Assembly (NCBI GenBank): GCA_964036045.1
Contig: OZ038387.1
Location: 15,101,920-15,165,919, forward strand
Source: Eutreptiella sp. 'Long Island Sound 2002'
Taxonomy: Eukaryota > Euglenozoa > Euglenophyceae > Eutreptiales > Eutreptiaceae
Reading direction: 5' to 3'
Length of the DNA stretch: 64,000 nt
Shown here: piece by piece, positions 23,901 through 36,400 of the stretch
Layout of the letters: each line of letters opens with the position of its first letter
Numbering within the stretch: position 1 is the stretch's first letter
Notes under the pieces: model-generated
The model's input: the letters and a program-made list of their open reading frames with translations, nothing else
Told to the model about the DNA's origin: nothing
The model's database searches: none
Translations under genes and position numbers: made by a program

Positions 23901-26900
23901 CCGTCCACACAGACACTGCACTTGTGACGATGAAACAGGCTGATCAGGCGCTTGACGGGCAGGATCCATGCAGCATCATAGGCAACGTGCGGGATCACTG
24001 CAAGCTTGAGAACAATACCTGTACAGATATGCCAGAAAGTGACATCGACTTAGGTAAAACAATATACTTCATGGTTATTCGTCTGCTGCTGGGAAGCGGC
24101 TGACAGCAGCTTTCTACTGCCTGCTGGCAACTGGAGTTGCCACTAACCCCCACCTACCACGAAAAACAATTTCTTGGCCAGTTGTATCACGCCCTGCGAC
24201 CGACCCACAAACCGTTGCAACACCACTGCACCGCTCAAACATCAGGCTTCACCGTACATGAGTTTTGGAAGAATCTTACTACTTGTTTCGTCAATTGCCC
24301 GTTGTTCTGCGTGATTTCGGCATTGGTTTTATCGTCCCAAATGAAAATCCAATGAAACCGTGCAACTGAGACTGGAGCTGAAGAGCGGTGGGGTGACGCA
24401 ACGGCACACCTCGAACGACACAATGCTGCAACACATCTTCAGCAGCTTTTAGGAAATACCAGTCAGGGACTGGGAAATGGCTCCGCATGGTCAGCACCTC
24501 CAGCCCACGTTCTTTGGCTATGGCTTGGACAGCTGCTTTTGTATCAACGCACTCACATGACATCATCACAATACCATCACCTGATCAGACAAATGGTGGC
24601 AAAGATTGCTTAACAAGTCTGATTATTGGATTCAGGACTGCCTGTTACAGACCACCCAAGAGCTGGTTCAGAATTGTTGAGTGCACGAAATGTTCAGGGC
24701 TATATGCGATTTGAATGGGTGGAATGGATCCTGTAGCATACCACTACTCCAAAGTGTGATGTTCTGTACCTTCCCTGGGGCTTGTCCAAGCGCAGACCTG
24801 GCCTCAGTCATATGGCAGAGAATAGTAAACACTTGGGATGCAGAAAATTGCCAGAGGTACTAGCACCCAATCAAGCCTTTTCTCCGCAACGGGGGGCGGG
24901 GGGTGAAATGAGAAGAGCAGGCACCCACTGTTGCGCTGGGGGCACAACACCTGACCTACCCCCAAGGGGGATGAAACCCAAGAGGCACCCACCCACCAAC
25001 TGCCAGCCCAGCCTTACCGCCAAGCACAGAAGGGGGTGCGGTGCTCAGAGGCGGTTTGGGTGTGTATGTACCGTGCAGCATTCGTTTTTGCGAGGGGTTT
25101 GTGGTGTCATTAGGCCAGTTGCTTCATGTCTGCTGGAGCATGCTGCATTGTGTACCAGTGGGAGGCAGAAAAGGTCCATTGCACTGTGGCTGTATGGTAA
25201 CATGATTGCAATCTCCGGCAGGCTCGTTCTCATTGTGATACCCCTCCGCACGCACCTCCCATGGTCGCCACAGCCACCTGCAAACAGCCAAGCTGTGAAC
25301 ACAACAAAATACACCAAACAAGCATGCACCACCGAAGGCTTGAATGAACGGTATCCTTAACGTGCGCACCCGTATCATTTACTCGATGACCTCCTCATCA
25401 CCGGAAGACACCACAACTGAATGCAGAAATGAAAAAAAAACGACAAAGAAGTTGAACCAGACGTCGTGTTAGTGTGCGGCAAACCACACGTCGGCGCACG
25501 CGAGCGCAACCTCCCGCCAGACGTCGGCACACGCGGAACCACCCCCCTGCCAGACGTCGGCACACGCCGGCACACGTCAATGTCGGGCACCTCCGAACAG
25601 TTGGGTATGCGGCCCAGGTGCAGTGATCCGACGTTCGCCGGTGAGGTGTTCAAAAATACACAAGGGGAAGAAAAAAACTGCATTGCACATTTGCCAGATG
25701 TCGGCGCACGCGGACCAGCCAGTCTGCCAGACGTCGGCACACGTGGAACCACCACCCCGCCAGACGTCGGCACACGCCGGCCCAACCTCCCGCCGCACAC
25801 TAACACGTGGTCTGAGTTGAACCCATGTCCCTCAATATTTGGGCACCCACATCATTAACCACGTCACGACCCAACTTATTGATGACTATGGTGGTAAATT
25901 AGACACATTAAAAACAACAGATGCAACAAATGCAACAAAACAGGGAATCATGGTGGCCCAAAAAGCCAGCCAGCCCAATGATGGCCCACCCCATCCCTGG
26001 GGCGGTCCTATCCAAAGAAGGCACCCAACATTTTGAAAAAGGTAGGCATCCCCCCCCCCTCCGGGGGGGGGGGGAGGGTGTGCGCTCCATGTGCGCTCCA
26101 CTAGGAAAAAGCCTGCACCCAATCAGGCACCAAAACTATGTGCTTAAACATGTTTGAAAAAAAACATGCCATAGGCACATGATCACACTAGCAGCCAAAA
26201 GCCAAAGCATGATCGGAGCGCAATCAGTTCTTTGGATGGATACTATACTTATGTTCGGATAAAGCTCTGTTTGCCTGAGGTAACACTTGCACTGTCCACA
26301 TGATCTTCACCATTACCCTCAACATTCGCATTTTGGAGACAAAATTTCCGCAGTGTCAACAAATTCCATGCATGCATAATCCCTCCCTCCGACCTACTAA
26401 CACCCTAGGGAGGTGAAAAAAGACCCCTAGCAGAAGAACCCCGTGAGCAGGGATGTATTAGACGGGGGAAGGGGGGTTGGGTTGGGTTGGGTTGGGCCGA
26501 AATTTCTTAAGCTTAAATCCTCTTGGCGCCGAAGCAAAATTTTGGCTGTCACCCTCAAACATTGGAAGGGGAGGAGGGGGGGGGGGGGGCTCCTCCTACG
26601 GTGTACGGCCGTTCTAATACATCCCTGCCCGTGGGGTATGATTGTCTTTTGTTTGTTCACTGCAAATAATTGACACAAAGGTCCCTCTCACCTGTCTTCT
26701 TGCCCTACCCCCATGTCAAGGGATGGACATGCAGCAGGTCACCTCCGTTCAGACCTGTCCCACTGCCGTGGTTCGGCATCCCCTCTGCAGACACCTGCAC
26801 CCACATCCCTAGTCTCTACCTCGGGAGGGGGGGCGTTCCTTGGTTATGACACAAGGTTCCCCCTCAACCAAATGGGGCTGGAGGCCCCCTTTGGGGAGGG

Positions 26901-28613
26901 AGGGGGGGGATACTGGTTGCGGGGAGGCCATCCCAAGAAAGGGGGGGGGGGGGGGCAGGCTGGGGGTAGGGGCAGGGTCCAGGGAGTTGGAGGAGGATGG
27001 GCATTGGAGCCTTGGGCCATTGTAATGAAGGTCAACACAGTAGGCATGGGGTTAGGATTACTTTTAGTTACTTGCACATCATTACACCAATAAGCCTTCA
27101 GGTATAGCTATATACTTGGGCTCTCACTCTGCAGTAGCCTGTACAAGCACGTTACAGGTCTCCATGGCTGAAAGGGACAAAAATCACTGGACCTGTATTC
27201 CAAGCAAGGCTCTTTAAGATGGTGCTGATAGCCAAAGTTGTGTTTGTCACGAAGACAAAGTCACTGGGGTCAGCCCCAATCACAGCGGACATCTTGTGGG
27301 CAGCCTGTTGCAATCGGTGCCGCAGCGCTCGAAACCGCCACATGACAGGGTCGCTTTGTGTCTCCTGGAGTCAAAAAGACCGATCGCAATGCAGCACATC
27401 GCATCTGTAGTGAAAAGGTTTCATATCTCTGTGGCTCCACATTTCAGTTGCTGCACTCATAATTGGCCCCATTGGCTTAAAGAACAAGTCCCTGGGAGCC
27501 CGGCTAAAGAGGCCAAGATAATTGACAGTCGCAATCGTTTCAAATCCCACAGAATTCAATTCAACGTCGATGAGAAATGGCAGCCAATGCCCAGAGCAGT
27601 GCTAAGCCACACAGGCAGACAGAGTGGTGCTAGGATCGCCCAGTAATGGATCAGTATTGGTGTACACGTTGTTTCGTGGGTGTTGCTTGTGCTGTGGGCA
27701 GTCACTGTATTGCAAGTCCAAGGTTCCAAGAGGAGGGAGTCAGACCTGGTTATGAAGAAAATGACGATGTCAAAGGAGGAGCGGAAAATGCTTAGGAACA
27801 AAAGGATATCAAAATATCAGGATGCGGAGGGACTGCAGTCCACACAAACCGCTGGCTCGGGATTGCAATCGTTTGTTTGATTCGCTAATCTTCGGAAATA
27901 CACGGAATGGTAAAAAAAAAACAGCCCAATGCAAATCAAAAGGAAGAGGGTGCAGACCAGACCGAAACCCGAAAGCCGGACTGCTGATATTCAGAAATAT
28001 TCGGAATATTCGGAATATTCGGAATATTCGGAATTAGCAGCTCTAACTCCCGTTCAGGAAATGTCGGAAATGTTCGGAAATGTTCGTTTCCGAAGCAGTG
28101 GGGGACCCTGCAAAGAGCACATCATCTGGAATGATGGCACACAAAGTCGTACAGCAGGTGCGCAGGGGCATACAGCGGACTAACAGGACATGTTGTACAC
28201 CAGTGGAAACCAGACACTGGGATGTACTCAGCCGCACACATACTACGCACCGTTTCGGGTGCTTAACCCAGGAACGGCCGGACTGTTTACCCATGACTTT
28301 ATGCAATTGACTGTGCTCTTTCCAATCCAGTTGCAAACACCGCCTCAAGTGCCCCCCCTCTACAACTACCGCCTTGCGAAAGCACAACAAGCTGCAGCGC
28401 ACATACCGCCTCCCACATGGTCCGTGCGATGGCAACTGCCTTGGGGGTGGCCCCAAATGATGCCGCATCCAAATACACTGTTTTGAGGTCAAAATGCCGC
28501 CGCAGCAATGGCTTGCCAAATGCAGTGCGACCCCAATCGTCCCATGAGATATGCACATCCACGGCACGGACGACGTCTCCCATCACCATGCGGGTGGCCT
28601 CCTTTGCCTTGGC
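20994..28613 (-). CDS. PLP-dependent class V aminotransferase-like protein (isopenicillin N epimerase-like), catalytic Lys replaced
   Basis: Six exons join in phase: 28407-28613, 27193-27364, 24410-24580, 23823-24018, 22492-22765 and 20994-21320, giving 448 residues with TGA at 20994-20996. Numbering from the first exon, the fold-type I aminotransferase pattern is clear: VYLDAASFGATP (46-57), IGADPSDFVFVTNTT (98-112), a GLEVLTMRSHFPVP segment, AWILPVKRLISLFH (200-213), VCVDGTLAVGH (219-229), ADYYVGAADRFLFAPQGVGF (240-259), EFEYMGLQDFSPYL (286-299) and a C-terminal WHVEVINP part. Asp222, the pyridine-nitrogen partner, is kept. The Schiff-base Lys position is Arg249, split across an exon junction (AG/G), and the usual His after VDGA is Leu225. 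Family enzymes act on amino-acid side chains or sulfur; this copy probably cannot form the normal aldimine. The N-terminus may begin at Met9 or Met11 or upstream. Confidence 0.88.
25458..25814. mobile_element. hAT-type MITE, complete, with 8-bp target duplication
   Basis: Terminal inverted repeats of 23 bp lie at 25458-25480 and 25792-25814; they begin CAGAC, end CGTGTTAGTGTGCGGC and differ at two positions. Both sides are flanked by the identical 8-mer AGTTGAAC (25450-25457 and 25815-25822), the target-site size of hAT elements. Inside, about seven copies of ACGTCGGCACACG-like words cluster near both ends, as transposase-binding repeats do. There is no coding capacity. It sits in the 2.6-kb intron between exons two and three of the aminotransferase-like gene. 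Confidence 0.92.
27985..28035. repeat. 9-bp tandem repeat ATTCGGAAT
   Basis: Five near-perfect units, followed by looser GTTCGGAAAT copies to about 28090. It lies in the first intron of the aminotransferase-like gene. Confidence 0.85.
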
Positions 28614-30424
28614 CTGGAATGTATGCAAGTTACACCCCAAAACCTGTCAGGAAAGGCTGGTGCATACAAGAGATGCTTCAGGCATGAGCGAAAGGAGGGT
28701 GGCCAATGGAAGCACGAAAATAATCCACCGTTCGTGACCTGGCAAAGAGCATTTAGCCCTTGGGTTGGGGGGGGATTCCGTGGCACAACTAAAATACCGT
28801 ATGAATGGAACTTCTGGCAGTCCACCTCTATTCAATTTTGCCACCCAATCGTGCTGCAGTACCACAAGCCTCAGTTTTATGCACTGTGGCTCCCATCTAT
28901 CCGGTTGGGACCTCCCGTGCGAGCCTCAGTTTGTTTCCGTCTTATTTCTCTCTCATTCTGCCCGTCACTCACCCGTTTTTCTCTTTTGGTTGGTTTGGCT
29001 GGAGTGGGGCTTTCCGTGAAGGTTGATGGGTTACCGTGTATTTGGGCTTCAATGGTCAGGTTGCAGTGGCTGCATTGGGCCCGGCAGTGCCTGCTACCCA
29101 CGGCTTTCATCACCTACCGTCGCTGAAGAGTCCGTGGCCTCCAGTGCCACCAACGCGTCCTTGCCGTGTGCCCTGCTCCCTGCACCCTGGGACCTGCCAA
29201 ACTCTGTTCACAATGGGCTCTAGAGGCTCGGGCCTACATACCGGTCAGTGGTCAGCCCCGGGCTGCGTGTGCTGCCGCTGGCCCCATTTGGCCCACACAA
29301 TTCAGGTTGTACCCGCCCCGAGGTCCACCAACCCAGTGGGTACAGGGTACCGTGGGGGATCTGTAGTAAATTGACATACAACATACAACATACAGGCTGC
29401 GCCTACTTGGGCAATTCAGTGTAATTTTTTTTCGGGGGGGGGATCATGACTCGTGGCACATTTGTTCTCCCGTTTGTCCAACAATAGTTCAGTTTTGAGT
29501 TCATACGTACATACGTACATCACATACATACCCCTTTGTTGTGTCTGCAGCTTGGAATCGAGGCAACAAAGGAAAAGCCAATGGGAAACAGCATGGCAAT
29601 GGACCCATGCCCCCGGCTCCATGACTTGGCAACGCCTTGCAAGAGCTGATGCACGGGCTTGCCGAAGGATGTCAGCTGCAAAGTGAGGCTTCATGTTTTC
29701 AAGTACACCAACGGTTTAGCAGACCGGAGAAGGAAACAAGGAAGCAGGATGGATCAGCAGTAAGGCAGACGGTGAAGGGTCAAGGGTGCAGGCTGAAGTC
29801 AAGTGCCCGCAAAGTGCAAATCGAAGGCCAGTGTCCCAACCATGTGCCTGGAATTGCAGCCCCTGCCCCTTCAGGGTTTACATCCTCAGCTAACCCCACT
29901 AGCAATGCATTGTGCACCTGCAATAGGGGGGAGGGGGGATAACTGCTGACAATCTTGCACCATGGGTTTGGGGCGGGTGACTGCTTCCCCGTTTCCTCTG
30001 CTGTACTTCCTGTCTGACTTCCCTCTTGTGCCCCATCATTGCCACATCTCCATGCACTTGATAGCAAAAGAAAATGCAGATGGCTGATTGGCACAACAAA
30101 ACCCGCAGGCGTGCTATGCCTTGATCCAACTCTCCCTGCCTTTGCCCATAAGTGCCTGGGACATACAAAATCCATTACTCATGTCACAACAGGTCACCAG
30201 GATCACATGATGCGAACCTGAGGTCCCGGAGGCCCAGTGAACATCAACAAGTGCAACGGTTACCAACGTATTCCGTTCATGAAAATTTGAATTTGTCCTT
30301 TCTATGTTTTGGTCCATGTTCTCTCCGTGCCACCACATACTCTTTATTTGCTGTTCGATCCCAAGAAAACGACTGCTGTGGTTGCAACACCACCACATGG
30401 CACTGACAGATAGGCAAAAAGCAC
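28614..30424. other. No firm gene, 28.6-30.4 kb
   Basis: Probably intron or upstream region of the aminotransferase-like gene. Minus-strand frames near 29.1-29.2 kb (HGKDALVALEATDSSAT, before donor GTAGGT) and 29.64-29.69 kb look coding-like, but no partner exon was found. Confidence 0.3.
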
Positions 30425-30565
30425 CTCCAAAAAATTCAGAGCTCGATTCTTGTGTGCTCGGTGGGTTGCACGATGGATCAAGCCCTGGCCAACTGTGTAT
30501 TCCATGAAGCGCCGGATGGTCTGGTGGCGTAACTCTCTTCGGCATGCGACTGCAGCCGTGGATTG
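30425..30565 (-). CDS. Candidate upstream exon of the aminotransferase-like gene
   Basis: The 141-nt exon (47 codons, phase 0 on both sides) follows CCTCCTTACAG and ends at donor GTGCTT. It encodes a basic helical stretch (CRRELRHQTIRRFMEY, then HRAHKNRALNFLE). Its phase allows a join to the 28613 exon, which would extend the protein N-terminally, but it could also belong to another gene. No domain recognised. Confidence 0.4.
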
Positions 30566-30863
30566 CTGTAAGGAGGCATGGATAGGATGGGGTTGGTTGA
30601 GGGGATGTTGTTGCAGTGCGTGCGCACTGCATGCAATGCCCACGCTATGAAACCTAGCCAGGGAGGAAGGGAGGAAACCACCCTGCATCTATGCAGGCGT
30701 CACAAAGGTCTTCATATTCCTGGTGGTTGGTGGCCGTGGCCAAGCACAATCTGCTATTGCGTGAATGTGTTGGAAGATGGTGGCAGCCTTCTGGGGATAT
30801 GGGCATGCTGCCTTGACCCGAGTGGGGCCCGGCTTGTAGCAGTATGCAGCACTATGTGGGCCG

Positions 30864-32288
30864 TTACTGATAAGCCATGCTATTGATTTGCGATGATCCG
30901 AGAGTGCGGATGCGGGGTTCAAGTGCGAGCTCATACAGAGAATCCACAAAGCACATTGTTTCCTGGAGATAGCAAAGCAATGGCCATGAAGGTTGGAATC
31001 CGCTGTGTAACAGCCCAACTGCCAATTTGTTGCATTGTGAGTGTACAGGACGTCCGGTGATTCCCCACCATCATAATCCACCATCCAGCTATAACAAAGA
31101 ATGTGCAGCAAGGCCGGGTGAAAATGGGCTAGAATGGCTGAAAATGGGTGAAAATGGGTGGCAATTCAAGTGTGCCCCATCCTCAATGCACAAGAAGCGT
31201 AAAAACCCTGTTGTGAAACAACAAACTTGTGAAAAGGGGCCAAAACTAGGGTTCAAGGAGTTGCCAACATACAAAAGTTTGCACTGCGTGCGCACTGTGT
31301 GGGCACTGCGTGCACGGCATTCCCTGAGACAAATCAAGGGTGGGTATATGGATAGAAAAGAATGTCAGATGGTACACAGGGATCAAAGATGGAGTATGTC
31401 CGCCAGTTGGCACTTCCGGTAAATGCTCGTGGTTGTGTTTTGTATCACCCTCAACCCCAGCTACATACTACATACTGACCTCCGAGTCCATTTCTTGACT
31501 ATCCCCTCCTTTTCTTTTCACAGATTGATGATGATGTTCGTCAACATGACCCCTCCCCCACGCGCAAACCTTTTTCCGGCCTCCCCAGGGCCTCTGCTGC
31601 CTGACAGGGGGAGGTAGGCCTCCCCAACACTGCGAAATGCAGAGGGCGCTCTCCTACCCCATGCTCTCTTCTGAGAGACACCGCGACCAGCGGAGTCCAT
31701 CACCGTTACATCGTTGACATCAAAGCCGACAGCAGCCTCTGACCCTCACAGTCATGGGAATGGCCGCATGTGAAGCCTACAAACACTGGCAGGTCGGTAT
31801 TGTTATCGATATGTCTATTTGTGTATCCACGGGCCAAAAGAAGAACACCTGCAACCATGCTCAGACTTGTAGACCTGATTGTGCATGCTGTACGGCATAT
31901 GGGGCATATGCATACGGCATTAAGTACCTACAAAGTGCAGATTTCCGGTCGCAGAGCCGCACTGTGCCTGATCCATTCACCAATTTCCCTGGAGTCTCTG
32001 ATGGTGACGGGACAGCTCCACAGGAATGCTGTTCAAGCAGTGCAGTGCGGTGACTTTAGGTGCTAGGGAGGGTACTGACACCCTAGTTTGGAGTCATCAA
32101 ATGCATTCATATCCCTGGCCGAAGCCTTTTACTGCAAAGTGTACCTGCAAAAAGGTGGCGCTTCTTGTGCTGTTGCTTGCATGGCCACCAGTCACGTAGC
32201 AGGCTCTTGCGGCACATGGGGCCTCAAGGGACAGACGTTGTTCAACAACGGTGTTCGGCGTATCAGCAATCAGTGAAAACCCCAGGAC
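30864..32288 (-). CDS. Unknown gene tail, two exons
   Basis: Exon 32145-32288 (acceptor CTTGTGCAG, donor CAG/GTACAC) is exactly 48 codons, phase 0 on both sides, with LGFSLIADTPNTVVEQRLSL and CYVTGGHASNSTRSA. The terminal exon 30864-30962 (acceptor GCTATCTCCAG) is 33 codons including TAA, with CFVDSLYELALEPRIRTLG. Together they read as a helical C-terminus. Weaker candidate exons on the same strand lie at about 32.55-32.67 and 33.02-33.07 kb. No family recognised. Confidence 0.5.
31110..31330. repeat. Dispersed element, copy 2 (see 4.52-4.77 kb)
   Basis: Three tandem GGGTGAAAATGG-like words start the copy and TTTGCACTGCGTGCGCACTG ends it. It lies inside the intron of the 30.9-32.3 kb gene. 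Confidence 0.35.
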
Positions 32289-33442
32289 CTGCACAAGTGA
32301 AGACGCAACAATATGAGGGGGATGGTCCTTAGTGTTGGGGCATGGGCGCAAGTGCCAGAGGCAGGATGAGTACGGCAGGTCGCTCCAGGTATCAGAGTAA
32401 TGTTTGTCAGGCACACGATCTCCTTGCATCAGGACGCTGTTGTGTCCGAAATAGTTTGTAACTGCTCCCCTTGCCCACCATCAGAGCCTGTGCAGTTCCC
32501 CTATGTGTCTGCTGTACGGTTCAAAGATGCAACAAACAGGGGGGGGCTGCACGGATGTGTGTATGACAGATGTGGTGCAAGTTTTTCGGTGGCATTCGTC
32601 AAAACAGCAATGCACACATCAGGATCACGGTTGTCAGTAGCAAGATCTGCTGTAGAGCCTGGCACTGGAACGCTGTTGCTAGAGGTGCCTGCGTGTTGCC
32701 AGGCGCTCATGTCTTGGGACTTAGCCATTGGGGCAAGGATTCAACTCGAAGTGCCACAAAAGCAGAGTTTGGACAAATTTGCCAGAGGATTGTTATCCAT
32801 CGACAAATGTTGTGTTTGGGGATGATGGAAGAGGCAATCTGGGCAGGATGGAGTGGGAAGCCGCAGAAGATATCAAAGACAGGGGATGTGCGCATGGAGC
32901 GGGATTGGAGATGAAGAGGAGCATACAGACAGGGCGGTGCAGGGTAAAAGGAAAAGGTTGTTGACGCCGCCCCTGTTGGAAGGTGAACAGGAGACGGCAC
33001 ATGAGGAGACCCCCATTTTGCATAGCGCACACCAGCATCTGGTCTTGGTGATTGCTGCAGTCGCACAGTCACCAACAGAGCCTTTTCAGGGGCAGCACAC
33101 ACATGAGTCAAGCGCTCTGGCCTCCGACAAGCAAACCTCCAGTTCCCAGTCGCAGGTTGGGGGAATGACCGTCGTGCTCATTTCCATGGAATGCTGTGGC
33201 CAACAACAGGAGCATTCGAGGTGCAAATCCTTCCTTCACGGTTTTTGTTGGTGTATGTGTCTCACCCTCCAGCTGGAGCTTCCAAAAGCCCCCAGCCTGA
33301 CCCATGATACTCCGATTGCTGGAAATACACTTTGGGACACCACAGGGTGCAGAGCTCACAGACACAAATGACCCTCACATGGGCAGCACCCCACTCTCCA
33401 TGGACTGCCATCATGGGGAATGGATGGGCAGGGAATGGGCTT

Positions 33443-36400
33443 TCAGGCCGGCTTGGGCTCCAGCTCAGCACGTGGAAGAGGAGGGCCATCCCGTGCCTGA
33501 ATACCTCTGCCGCTGGGGCCAGAGACAAGCCTAATGGCCAATTCAGGTTCGAAATTGATTGTATTGAAGAGGACACACACCTCTGTATGAAGGTGCAAGT
33601 AGCTTTGGTGTACGCGGCTAGCGGCCCATTGGTGATCCAGCCCCTACGCTATCCACGCATGACACGGAAAGACACCAGTATGCCCCATCCCTTTGGCCAT
33701 TTGTGGAAAAGGTATGGCAGGTCTCTGTTATTCCACCGGTGGTCGCTCTCCACTGGCAAGGGGGAAGGCGCTCCAGGCAGCCAATCGCCTACGGCCCCTC
33801 CCCCGATGGAAGCCCCAGGTTGGTTTGGGGGGGCCTCGTCATTGAGCGCTTTCTAGCGGCGACTCTATTGACCCCCAATACCAACACACAAGACCGAAAA
33901 CCCGCCCTCCCCTGCGACTCAGCCCAATCAAGTGGAGGTCATACTTTATGCCCTGCCTTGCTCTCATGAGACATCCGCACCCCACCCGGCCTCATTCACC
34001 ACTTTCCAGGCTCCCATTTCTGCTGCTGCAGTTTGCCACTATCCTGCTTCTATGTGAACTGCTGGGCCCCCTTTCCACCATGTTCCTGTCCACATGCATA
34101 CCTCTGTCAATGCTGTGTCTCGATATCCCGCCAGACACTGCCTGAGCAATATATTCAACACCCGGCACTCCTGCAGCTCTTGGGTCAGGGCACGGTAAGA
34201 TCCTCCAAGAAACACTTCCCAAGCGTCCGCCCCCAAGAGCTGCTTCATCGCAGCAGCTGTGGGATGCAGTGCAACCAAGCGGCCCAAGGACAATCTGTAA
34301 GCCACACAGACGTGGTGTGAAAGAACCGCGGTTGGCACTAATGTCTGGGGCCAATGACCTTGGGGTGCACTACGCGCATGCGTACAGCCGTAAACTCCCA
34401 CCGGTTGTTACATCCGACGTCACATCAAAGTCTAAGCCCTCATCTGTCGCAGGCACAGGATCAAAACCCAAGTACTGTGGGACAGACAAAAGCATCCAGT
34501 TGCATAATGTTGTCCTGCTCGGCAAGGTCCTCATAAACCGGAATAACAGCACCTGCTTCAGTTTTGTCATTTTCTACTGCACCAAATTTGGTGCCACCAT
34601 CACTCAACTCATCCTTGGGTACGTCACGGGGTTCCTGACTGGCCACGTGGCTGTTGCACCAACCTCCTCTATCTTGCTATCGGACGCCACAGGCTCCTTG
34701 GCAACAACCACCGCTTACCACCCTGGGGTGCCATTTTGACGCGTGTGGGTGACACAGAGAGCCCATTTCAACCAACCCAACCCACATTTTCATCCCCTTA
34801 CCCCCCCCCCCCCCCGTTCCAGACACCTCAACACGCATGCAAAAAAAAACCACTCCACAACAAAACTGCATGCTTCCCATCAACAGGATTGTTTTTGCAA
34901 GAAACACAATGTCTGCAATATCTACAGCATGGGTGGTGCCTAGGTGTAGTTCTTGACCCTGACACCCCTTAAACATTTTGACCCCCTGAAGGGGGGACAG
35001 GGGGCTGGGACCAAAAATCACCCCTTTCTTTGAACCACCGTGGTGTCTAGGCAATATTCACACCCACACCTGGGCAGCCACCTCCTGGTTTACTCACGCC
35101 AAAAGCAACCTTGCCGATCATCCCCAAACCCCCTACCGGGGGCATTGATGGCAAAGAGACCTCTTTGGCACGGCCGCCACCAAAGAGGGTGCACTTCAGC
35201 GTGGCCAAGCCTGTGAGGTCGTTTCGATAACCCCTGCCTTCTCGGGGGTCCCCAATAAGGGGATGATATCAAAAGTGGCTACATAACCCCTGACTTATCG
35301 GGGCCAGAGTTGGGCGGAATGGCTGCATAACCCTTGCCTTCTCGGGGGTCCCCAACAAGCCCCGGGGGGAGGGGGGGGGGGGGGGGGGGCGACTCCTCGG
35401 AGGTACCCAATACGGGAATGAAATCAAAAGTGGCTACATAACCCTTGCCTTCTCGGGGGTCCCCAATCACGGGATGAAATCAGAAGTAGCTACATAACCC
35501 TTGGCTTCTTGGGGGGTCCCCAATAAGGGGATGAAATTAAAAGTGGCTATATAACCGCTTCCTGCTTGGGGGGCCAGAGTTGGGCGGAATGGCTGCACAA
35601 CTGCTGCCTCCTCGGGGGTCCCCAATAAGGGGATGAAATCAGAAGTGGTTACATAACCGCTGCCTTCTCAGGGGCCCACAATCATGGGATGAAATGAGGA
35701 GTAGCTACAGAACCCCTACCTGCTCGGGGGTCCCCAATAAGGGGATGAAATCAGAAAAGGTTGCATAACCCCTACCTTCTCGGGCATCCCCAACAAGGGG
35801 ACAGAATCAGAAGCGCGTACACAAATCCTGCCTTCTTGGGGGGCCACGGAAAATGCCCGAAAAAAACTGAGCATTTTGAGTACAAACACATGGGGTGACG
35901 GGTTTTACCAGCCCCTTCATATGGGGCGCCAAAATTTTCCGGCCCCCAATTTTGGCTTGTACGAGGTCCTACTGTATGTACTACTTGTGTCAGGACCTAC
36001 TGTATATTTGTTGCAAAGCCCCCTATTCATATCTAGAGTCTGCAATGGAGTACTTTCCAATTGCAGGACGACACCTTTGAGGCCATTCCGCCCGCAGCCA
36101 GGGACCTGTACACAAATTTACGGCGGTGGCGGCACAAAAAAAAATTTACGGCAGTAGCACAGTAAAAATGCTTTCCCATACCCAGCGGACTATGTAAGTT
36201 CCCCATGTCTCATCCAAAGCCTCCATCTCAACCCTACCTCAAACCCTACAACTGACCCTGCAAATGACCTAGCCTACGTGAGGCAGGCTGCCACTGTCCA
36301 CACCATCGTCTTGCTATCATGTTGTGCTTGCCTATGGAGAGGGGAAGAGAAGGGACAGTGGGTGTAATCTCTATTCCTTGGGGGGGGGGGCGGGGTCAAC

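Noticed and set aside
24782-24860. Possible extra aminotransferase exon (LCHMTEARSALGQAPG)
   Set aside because: It would break the exact phase-1 join between exons two and three, and homologous spacing needs nothing there.
33638-33969. Plus-strand frame containing PSLWPFVEKVWQVSVIPP
   Set aside because: It reads well, but no plus-strand splice partner was found and it abuts a minus-strand exon that fits a phase-consistent gene.
34269-34739. A 156-codon plus-strand frame
   Set aside because: It overlaps two minus-strand exons of the PH gene model, and its composition is less protein-like.
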